From positions 1 through 10,175 of the forward strand of contig JAUQWL010000063.1 of NCBI GenBank assembly GCA_030835185.1: a stretch of DNA of 10,175 nucleotides. The letters are read 5' to 3'. Under the pieces are notes generated by a model. That model was not told where the DNA came from, did not search any database, and saw only the letters and a program-made list of their open reading frames with translations. Shown piece after piece: positions 5,646 to 10,175 of this stretch. Position 1 is the stretch's first letter; each line of letters opens with the position of its first letter. A program made the position numbers and the translations under genes. Source of the stretch: Solirubrobacterales bacterium (GTDB lineage: Bacteria > Actinomycetota > Thermoleophilia > Solirubrobacterales > 70-9).

Positions 5646-7733
5646 TCAAGCGAGCGGCCTGAAGCCTTCACTGTGGTCGGCCAATACCCTGCGCAGCTCC
5701 GCCCTCTCCCGTATTCCGAGCTTCGAGTACGAGCGGGTAAGGTGCCACTCGACCGTCTTGAGCGTGACGAATAGTTTCTCGGCGATCTGACGGTTCCCCA
5801 AGCCGGAGGCAGCAATCGCGCAGACCCGCTGCTCCGAAGGTGTCAGCGAAGCCGGCCCACGCTGTGCCTCGCGCCGCGGGCGGCCACCCGCGGCGACCAG
5901 CGCCGACCGTGCGCGCTCGGCGATCGCCGCGGCCCCGGACCGGTGGGCCAGATCCATTGCCTGCCGGAGGGTCTCGCGGGACTCCTTGTCCCGGCCTGAG
6001 CGATGGAGTTCCCCGCCGAGATCGATTTCGCAGAGCAAGCGGGGAACCAGACGCTGTCCCCGCCGGTGATGTCCGGCCGCGGCGAGCAGCAGGTCGAGGC
6101 GCTGCGAGTCCCCGGCTTCACACTGCGCCAGGGCGTGGAGCCCGGTGCCGACAGCACCTGCCGATCCGAACCGGGTGGCGAGCTCGAGCTCCATCTCGGC
6201 GAGCTCACGACCGCGGGCGCAATCGCCGTTCCGGGCGAGAATCGGAGCCGCCACAGCCCTCCAGGGCATCATCGCCGGGTTGTTGCCTCCGCCCAGCTCC
6301 ATAAGCCGCCCGGCTTCCCCGAGATCGCGCAACGCCGCCTCGTCGTCCCCGGTCTCGGCGTGGAACACGCCCCGGCCGAACAGGAAAAGCATCGAAGGGG
6401 CGGATTCATCGTCGCCCGGATCCCAGGCGGCGATCGTTGCCGCACCGTCGATGTCGCCGATCCACGTCCGGACCTGGATCAGGGTCGAACGCACGGCCGG
6501 CAGCCACACCTCGAGCTGTCCGATACCGGCGGCAATCGCCAATTCACAGTCGACCGCCGCCTCACGCAGATAGCCGAGGTGGAACAGCGGACCAGACCTG
6601 AGCGCCACGGCCTGAACGAAGCCCGGCAGTGAGTAGTCGCGCGAGGCCTGCTCCACCGCACGGTCGAGGACCCCCAGCGCGATCTCGTTGCATTCGGCCA
6701 CGTGCATCGCGTAGCAGGCGAAGAACCAACCCAATCCTTCGATGGTCTCGGAACCGGGCAGATGGCCGCCCTCGAGCACTTCAGCACCGATCTCGATAGC
6801 GGAGTCCCGGCCGAAGTCCACCGTATTCACCCGCTCGAGCGCCACCTCACCGAGGAATCCTCTTTCCAGCGCCCCGCGGTCACCGGACTCTTCCATCAGG
6901 AGCCTGGTCAGTTCCCTGGATCTCTCCCTCCTTCCGAGGAGAATCCGGGTCGCCCGGGCGGCAGCTACCAGGGCCGCGGTGCGCACGTCCGCGCGCGCAC
7001 CTGGCCCGAGTTCAGCCTCGGCGATGTCGGCTGCCGATTCCGGGTCGCCGGTCGATATCAAAGCGTCGGTGGTCCGGGAGAGTATTCCCGCCCTGTCGGG
7101 ATCACCTGGTTCGACCATGCTCCAGGTCGAGAGCAGGCGCTCAGCGGTCAGCCGGTCGGGCGGAGGATCGTCGGAGTATCGGAGTCCGGCGGAGGTCTCC
7201 GCACCAGGGAACAGCCCCCCGAGCTCCTCCCCCGGACCTGGCCCGACCGTGGCCAGCAGCTTCAGTGGTGTCCCGGCAACGTCGCCCGCGGCAACTGAGA
7301 GTACTCGCAGGGAGCCCCGGTCGACCCGTTCCAGCCGTTCGACGATCACTGCCGGACGAAGGCCTTCGGGCATCGTGAGCAGCAGCCAGGCCAAGCCGTA
7401 GACGACAGTCTCGAACTCTGCCGTACCCGGAGCCACCGATTGCCCGGCGAGCTTCAAGGCGTGCCCGCCGGCACCGATCAGCGCCGGATCGTCGTCGGCG
7501 AGGTGGCAGATCAGCGGCTCCAGGATCCGGAGCGCGCAGCCGAACTCACCCTCGCCCGATTCGACCCTGACCCTGATCGGCCTGAGGCCGCGCCGGCGGC
7601 AACCGTCGAAACCCGCCGCCAGGGCACGGGCCACCTCCGGATGGGAGGCCTCGAGCAGGAGTACGCCGCCGTCCCGGGCGCTCCACCGTCCCGTCAGTTC
7701 TGTCGGGCCAGCTTTCGATCCTGCTGCTCCCAC
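5646..7733 (-). CDS. LuxR-family regulator of the LAL (MalT-like) type with a degenerate ATPase domain
   Basis: This 695-residue protein ends in a clear LuxR helix-turn-helix (about 628-685): LTPSEQRVCAIAASGLGNRQ (630-649), then FVTLKTVEWHL (655-665) and YSKLGIRERAEL (669-680). The middle (about 195-620) is Ala/Leu-rich helical sequence like the tetratricopeptide-type repeats of LAL regulators. The N-terminus aligns by eye with a LAL AAA/STAND ATPase: LLLEAS, then EGEFGCALRILEPLI (61-75), the place of the usual E-x-E-F-x-F-G-V-V-R-Q-L-F-E-P-L segment. But the Walker A position reads EASHPEVAR (28-36) instead of a G-x-x-G-x-G-K-S/T loop, and the Walker B position reads AVIVERLERVD (128-138) instead of a DDLHWAD-like sequence. 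ATP binding is probably lost. At 695 residues it is shorter than typical 850-950-residue LAL proteins. The start is GTG 7733, with TAAGAT 7 nt upstream and no Shine-Dalgarno. Target genes are unknown; the divergent collagen-like gene is a candidate. Confidence 0.85.
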   Translation of the reverse strand: MGAAGSKAGPTELTGRWSARDGGVLLLEASHPEVARALAAGFDGCRRRGLRPIRVRVESGEGEFGCALRILEPLICHLADDDPALIGAGGHALKLAGQSVAPGTAEFETVVYGLAWLLLTMPEGLRPAVIVERLERVDRGSLRVLSVAAGDVAGTPLKLLATVGPGPGEELGGLFPGAETSAGLRYSDDPPPDRLTAERLLSTWSMVEPGDPDRAGILSRTTDALISTGDPESAADIAEAELGPGARADVRTAALVAAARATRILLGRRERSRELTRLLMEESGDRGALERGFLGEVALERVNTVDFGRDSAIEIGAEVLEGGHLPGSETIEGLGWFFACYAMHVAECNEIALGVLDRAVEQASRDYSLPGFVQAVALRSGPLFHLGYLREAAVDCELAIAAGIGQLEVWLPAVRSTLIQVRTWIGDIDGAATIAAWDPGDDESAPSMLFLFGRGVFHAETGDDEAALRDLGEAGRLMELGGGNNPAMMPWRAVAAPILARNGDCARGRELAEMELELATRFGSAGAVGTGLHALAQCEAGDSQRLDLLLAAAGHHRRGQRLVPRLLCEIDLGGELHRSGRDKESRETLRQAMDLAHRSGAAAIAERARSALVAAGGRPRREAQRGPASLTPSEQRVCAIAASGLGNRQIAEKLFVTLKTVEWHLTRSYSKLGIRERAELRRVLADHSEGFRPLA

Positions 7734-7740
7734 CCGGCGG

Positions 7741-7746
7741 ATCTTA
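7741..7746 (-). promoter_or_regulatory. -10 box for the LuxR-type regulator gene, leaderless type
   Basis: TAAGAT on the minus strand fits TANNNT and ends exactly 7 nt before the GTG at 7733, so transcription would start on the start codon. No Shine-Dalgarno exists upstream. One of the two best examples of this pattern in the window. Confidence 0.45.
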
Positions 7747-7772
7747 GTCCCGCCCGGTGACAGACGGAGTCT

Positions 7773-7793
7773 CTCGGGCGATGCCGGCCCGAG
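7773..7793. promoter_or_regulatory. Perfect 7-bp inverted repeat in the divergent intergenic region, possible operator
   Basis: CTCGGGC (7773-7779) and GCCCGAG (7787-7793) form a perfect inverted repeat with a 7-nt spacer. It lies 40 bp upstream of the regulator's start and about 78 bp upstream of the collagen-like gene's ATG. LuxR-type helix-turn-helix proteins usually bind inverted repeats, so autoregulation or control of the divergent gene is plausible but only inferred. GC-rich palindromes of this size can arise by chance. Confidence 0.35.
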
Positions 7794-7821
7794 CGGGTGC
7801 TACCCCAGAGTTTTGCACCGT

Positions 7822-7835
7822 CCCGTGACCCGTGA
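7822..7835 (+). repeat. Tandem heptamer CCCGTGA x2 upstream of the collagen-like gene
   Basis: Two head-to-tail copies of CCCGTGA, followed by CC, occupy 7822-7835, ending 35 bp before the ATG at 7871. A near match (CCCGGTGA) occurs at 7753-7760 in the same intergenic region. It could be a direct-repeat operator; the short length leaves chance open. Confidence 0.3.
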
Positions 7836-7857
7836 CCGAGCATGCGCCAAACCAAAC

Positions 7858-7865
7858 GGAGGAGG
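7858..7865 (+). promoter_or_regulatory. Strong Shine-Dalgarno of the collagen-like gene (decides the start)
   Basis: GGAGGAGG lies 5 nt before the ATG at 7871. It fixes translation there instead of the in-frame GTG at 7832, which has no such site and would add 13 polar residues in front of the signal sequence. It is the only strong Shine-Dalgarno found at a preferred start in this window. Confidence 0.85.
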
Positions 7866-7870
7866 TACGG

Positions 7871-8656
7871 ATGAAGACCTGGAGAGATGACAACGTTGCG
7901 GGGCGACTTGCGGCGGTCGGGGTGTGGGCCATCGCGGCCCTCCTGGTCGCAGGCGGAGCCGCCACCGCCGCCAACCTCATCAACGGGAAACGGATCAAGC
8001 CCGGCACGATCAGCTCGAAGCAGCTGAAGGACCGCTCGGTGAATCGCAAGGACCTCGCCCGCAGCGCCGTCGGAACCAGCCAGCTGGCCGATCGGTCGGT
8101 CACGGCGGACAAACTCGCCCCCGGACTCGGGGTGACAGGGGCGACGGGGCCGGCGGGAGCCATCGGGCCGGCCGGGGCGACGGGACCGGCGGGAGCGACC
8201 GGACCGGCGGGCAACGCCGGGGCAAGCGGCCTTTCTGAGGGCGGCTCCTTCGGCAACGAGCCCAACTTCCTGGTCAACACCGGCGGCGGCACGAACATCC
8301 TCATAGCCGAAACCGGCCTCGCCCCGGGCGGCGTGATCGTCGACGGGCTGATCGAGCTCTACGCGCCGAGCGGTGCGCCGAACACGGTCACCTGTCCCAT
8401 CACCGCCTCGTTCGAGGACTCGTCCGATGCGCAGGTCGGCTCAACCGTACAGATCGCCTCCCCGGCCGGTTCGATCGCCGTCGACGGCCAGCGGACCTCG
8501 CTGCCGATCGCCGGTGCCCTCGATACGGCTTCTCCCCCGGCCGGCGCGGTGAAGGCCGAACTCAGGGTCCTGTGCGTCGCGTCGACCAGCACGACAACCG
8601 AGGTCAGCGAGATCAGAATGACGACACTGGCGGTCGACAACCTCGGCGGCCCCTGA
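7871..8656 (+). CDS. Exported collagen-like protein with GXY repeats and a beta-rich C-terminal domain
   Basis: This 261-residue protein opens with a signal sequence: basic start, hydrophobic core about 13-33, likely cleavage after ATA (31-33). Residues 43-84 hold a repeated linker whose two clearest copies are 20 residues long (51-70 and 71-90), both starting QLxDRSV. Next come 11 uninterrupted G-X-Y triplets (87-119), mostly GPA and GAT, able in principle to form a collagen triple helix. Residues 120-261 are Ser/Thr/Gly/Val-rich, likely a beta-sandwich, with two cysteines (175, 235) that could form a disulfide. There is no LPXTG sorting signal, lipobox or C-terminal membrane helix, so secretion or non-covalent surface association is likely. 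The stretch is short for a bacterial collagen-like protein. Function unknown; similar proteins are structural or adhesive. The stop codon is 3 bp from that of the convergent gene. Confidence 0.88.
   Translation: MKTWRDDNVAGRLAAVGVWAIAALLVAGGAATAANLINGKRIKPGTISSKQLKDRSVNRKDLARSAVGTSQLADRSVTADKLAPGLGVTGATGPAGAIGPAGATGPAGATGPAGNAGASGLSEGGSFGNEPNFLVNTGGGTNILIAETGLAPGGVIVDGLIELYAPSGAPNTVTCPITASFEDSSDAQVGSTVQIASPAGSIAVDGQRTSLPIAGALDTASPPAGAVKAELRVLCVASTSTTTEVSEIRMTTLAVDNLGGP
8129..8227 (+). repeat. Collagen-like GXY coding repeat, 11 triplets
   Basis: Eleven consecutive 9-nt units encode GVT, GAT, GPA, GAI, GPA, GAT, GPA, GAT, GPA, GNA and GAS. At DNA level the core is an 18-nt Gly-Pro-Ala-Gly-Ala-Thr unit with synonymous variation, so the array could expand or contract by slippage. 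It explains a low-complexity GC-rich stretch here. Confidence 0.9.
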
Positions 8657-8659
8657 GGG

Positions 8660-9742
8660 TCAGCGGACCTTCGAGCGGGCCTTCAGCACCAGGGGCTCTT
8701 GGCCTCCGGCCGTGATCCGGGCAGCGACAACGGCGTCACCTCCGCGACGGATCTCGCGCTGGGCCGCACGGCTGCGCAAAGAGTTCAGCCTGAGCCGAAG
8801 CGACGTGCCCTGCGACCGGCCGGATGCCCTCGCCACCACGCGGCCGCGGACCTTGACCGTGACCGCAACTTTCTCACCAGAGCGCAGCCCGCTCAGCTTC
8901 ACAGCGGGGCGTCGCCCCGGAAGACCCAGCTTGGCCGGGGCCTTCAGCGAGGGCTTGCGGCCCCTGCCCGGTGGGTCCGCCGGGTCCTTGCCCGGTTGAG
9001 GATCCAGTGGGTCCTTGCCCGGTGGGTCCAGTGGGGCCCCGTTCGGTGCCGGGAATGCGAAGAGATTCACGTAGGGACCGTTGGCAGGTGCCGAGCTTGA
9101 GAAGCTGAACTGCGGCTCCGGCTCGCTGGTCCCGTTGATGGTCCTGATCGCGGCCACAGCACATACACAGCCACTCGTATCTCCGATCCCGTTCAGCACC
9201 CGGTCCGAGACGACCGGGACCTGAATCTCCAGCTGTGCACCCTGCGGCAGCGGCCAGGCAGGTGCCGCCGGCGAACCCGGTTCGGGATTCAGCGAATACC
9301 AGGTCGGGATCGACGGGTGGAAGTTCATGCCTGGCCGCAGCCGGGTCGGGCAGCCTTCCGCCGCAGTGACCGGGCCGAAAGGTTGGCTGCCACTACTGCG
9401 GATGAAGCACCGGATTCCCGGCCCGGCCGCGGCAGGCGTCACGCCGGGCGGCAACGCGATCTCGATTCCGGGCCTGGTTCCCGCACACTCGTTGCCGAGC
9501 GTGGCCAGGACGATGTGGATGTCGAAGACCTCACCGACCACAGGGCTGCCGTCGTCGACGTACTGACCGAGGTATGCGCCCACCTCGCTCTCGAGATAGG
9601 GCGTTCCCCAGATCTGCGACAGGCAGTTGGTGTTCAGGATCTCGGTCTTCAGCGGCCCGTCCAGCCAACGCGGGGCCGCCTGAGCGGAAGCAACCGGAAC
9701 GAGTACGGACAGCATCAGTAATGCAGCCAGGAACCTTCGCAT
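8660..9742 (-). CDS. Exported six-cysteine protein with a Pro/Asp repeat linker and basic C-terminal domain, function unknown
   Basis: I do not recognise a named family. From ATG 9742 the product is 360 residues. It starts with a typical signal peptide, MRRFLAALLMLS then a hydrophobic core and an ASA or AQA cleavage site at 18-22. Residues about 23-230 form the first domain with six cysteines (40, 86, 112, 131, 192, 194), possibly three disulfides, and an LPPGVTP segment (97-103). Residues 237-263 are a Pro/Asp/Gly linker with repeated DPPGKDP-like units. Residues 265-360 are basic and rich in Val, Arg and Ser, suggesting a small beta-domain that may bind wall polymer. A longer frame exists: an in-frame ATG at 9841 has AGGAGG 7 nt upstream and would put 33 residues before the signal peptide. 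ATG 9742 is preferred because the signal peptide then sits at the N-terminus and TAGGCT lies 7 nt upstream. Convergent with the collagen-like gene; both exported. Confidence 0.8.
   Translation of the reverse strand: MRRFLAALLMLSVLVPVASAQAAPRWLDGPLKTEILNTNCLSQIWGTPYLESEVGAYLGQYVDDGSPVVGEVFDIHIVLATLGNECAGTRPGIEIALPPGVTPAAAGPGIRCFIRSSGSQPFGPVTAAEGCPTRLRPGMNFHPSIPTWYSLNPEPGSPAAPAWPLPQGAQLEIQVPVVSDRVLNGIGDTSGCVCAVAAIRTINGTSEPEPQFSFSSSAPANGPYVNLFAFPAPNGAPLDPPGKDPLDPQPGKDPADPPGRGRKPSLKAPAKLGLPGRRPAVKLSGLRSGEKVAVTVKVRGRVVARASGRSQGTSLRLRLNSLRSRAAQREIRRGGDAVVAARITAGGQEPLVLKARSKVR
8954..9034 (-). repeat. Coding repeat for a Pro/Asp/Gly linker
   Basis: The stretch encodes residues 237-263 of the exported protein, with repeated DPPGKDP, DPQPGKDP and DPPGRG-like units. 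On the plus strand a GGGTCCTTGCCCGG word occurs twice, with shorter related copies on each side, so the array probably grew by duplication. The product is likely an extended flexible spacer. Confidence 0.75.
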
Positions 9743-9749
9743 GGGGGCG

Positions 9750-9755
9750 AGCCTA
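9750..9755 (-). promoter_or_regulatory. -10 box for the exported six-cysteine protein, leaderless type
   Basis: TAGGCT on the minus strand fits TANNNT and ends exactly 7 nt before ATG 9742, the same spacing as at the LuxR-type regulator. It supports the short start that exposes the signal peptide. Confidence 0.4.
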
Positions 9756-9848
9756 GCCTCGGCCGGACCGGGCCGTGCAAAAAACTGGGGTGCCGTGATG
9801 CTGGTCAACCAGGCTGCCGATTCCACTGTGCTGGTCGCCATCCTGGCG

Positions 9849-9854
9849 CCTCCT
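9849..9854 (-). promoter_or_regulatory. Shine-Dalgarno-like AGGAGG before an upstream in-frame ATG (9841)
   Basis: AGGAGG sits 7 nt before an ATG that is in frame with the exported six-cysteine protein and 33 codons upstream of its preferred start. It may be chance, or it may allow a longer product whose signal sequence is internal. It is listed because it bears directly on the start choice. Confidence 0.3.
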
Positions 9855-9934
9855 GACGTCGGCGACGCCACCGGCCTGATGACCGGTCTCGCTATGGCAA
9901 GGGGAGAAGCGGTCGATGAGGTGCGCTCGGCCGG

Positions 9935-10175
9935 TCAGCGGCTCGACGCCTGACGACCTGCTGCCTCGCGCTCCGCGCCCGCCTCGGAATCCCAGCGTTC
10001 GCCCGAGGAGGCCCGCTGGAGACCGACCCAGGCGAACTCCATGACCATCGCCAGGACGGCGCCTCGTGAAACCTCCCTGTGCTCGTCCCACCAGTTGGCC
10101 ATCCCGGTGAGCCCGCCGAGGAACTGCATCGCGGTTGCTTCCACCGCCATGCTGGAATCGACGCCTTCGGGCAGG
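9935..10175 (-). CDS. TetR/AcrR-family regulator, C-terminal fragment (start beyond the window)
   Basis: The frame is open from the window edge to a TGA at 9935-9937 and shows the last 79 residues. The pattern FLGGLTGMANWWDEHREVSR followed by a helix ending in MEFAWVGLQ resembles the final helices of the ligand-binding/dimerisation domain of TetR-family repressors, where a W-W-x-x-H-x-E-V-S-R-like segment precedes the last helix. The DNA-binding N-terminus is outside the window, so the family call rests on this C-terminal pattern alone. The last 23 or so residues are hydrophilic and likely disordered. An internal ATG at 10150 is not taken as the start because coding-like sequence continues upstream of it. 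Ligand and targets unknown. Confidence 0.6.
   Translation of the reverse strand, partial: LPEGVDSSMAVEATAMQFLGGLTGMANWWDEHREVSRGAVLAMVMEFAWVGLQRASSGERWDSEAGAEREAAGRQASSR

Larger units (their letters stand above)
9743..9934. other. 192-bp intergenic region between two minus-strand genes
   Basis: Contents seen: the TAGGCT box (9750-9755); a run of six T on the minus strand (9780-9785) with no good stem directly before it; AGGAGG on the minus strand (9849-9854); and a weak hairpin ACCGG/CCGGT (9870-9887) about 48 nt past the TetR-like stop that might aid termination. A 51-codon plus-strand frame starting at 9798 is open but not convincing as a gene. Confidence 0.4.

Noticed and set aside
6003..6632. 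209-codon plus-strand frame inside the regulator gene
   Set aside because: Composition is that of an antisense shadow; the regulator frame continues intact through it.
7832..7870. Upstream GTG start for the collagen-like gene
   Set aside because: It would put 13 polar residues before the signal sequence and ignores the GGAGGAGG site placed for ATG 7871.
8129..8227. Short regular repeats considered as a CRISPR or non-coding satellite array
   Set aside because: The repeats keep frame, encode Gly-X-Y triplets and have no spacers.
9798..9953. 51-codon plus-strand frame in the intergenic region, possible small gene
   Set aside because: Its amino-acid make-up is protein-like, but it lacks a promoter box, has only a weak GGGG upstream, overlaps the end of the TetR-like gene and has lower third-position GC than the clear genes. 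Conservation in relatives would be needed to reinstate it.

Overview
The window is high-GC, densely coded DNA that fits an actinomycete-type bacterium. The best lineage guess is class Thermoleophilia (Solirubrobacterales-like). The basis is the mix of a LytR-CpsA-Psr wall-polymer ligase, an actinobacterial wax ester synthase/diacylglycerol acyltransferase, an alpha2-type glycyl-tRNA synthetase, a large LuxR-family regulator and a short collagen-like exported protein. This is inference from gene content, not a computed placement. I see no mobile element, CRISPR array, tRNA or rRNA, and the region reads as ordinary chromosome.

Layout from left to right. (1) 1-699, minus: 5'-complete but truncated ROK sugar kinase. 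(2) 722-1981, plus: membrane-anchored LCP transferase, divergent from the kinase with only 22 bp between start codons. (3) 2036-3541, minus: WS/DGAT acyltransferase, convergent with the LCP gene across a hairpin. (4) 3698-4075, minus: FmdB-type zinc-ribbon protein with a Ser/Asp-rich tail. (5) 4132-5526, plus: glycyl-tRNA synthetase, divergent from the FmdB gene. (6) 5646-7733, minus: 695-residue LuxR-type regulator resembling the LAL (MalT-like) class but with a decayed nucleotide-binding domain; a strong inverted repeat separates it from the convergent synthetase gene. (7) 7871-8656, plus: exported collagen-like protein, divergent from the regulator. (8) 8660-9742, minus: exported cysteine-containing protein with a Pro/Asp repeat linker and a basic C-terminal domain, convergent with the collagen-like gene at 3 bp. 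(9) 9935-10175, minus: C-terminal part of a probable TetR/AcrR-family regulator that starts beyond the window.

The genes alternate in strand almost one by one, so there is little operon structure and most genes probably have their own promoter. Several starts lack a Shine-Dalgarno sequence and instead carry a TANNNT-like -10 box 6-9 nt upstream of the start codon, which is what leaderless transcripts would look like. The collagen-like gene is the clear exception, with a strong GGAGGAGG site. The most interesting piece is 5646-8656: the pseudo-ATPase regulator, a divergent surface-protein gene, and between them a perfect 7-bp inverted repeat and a tandem heptamer that could be operators. I found no clear sign of an undescribed multi-gene defence or mobile system.
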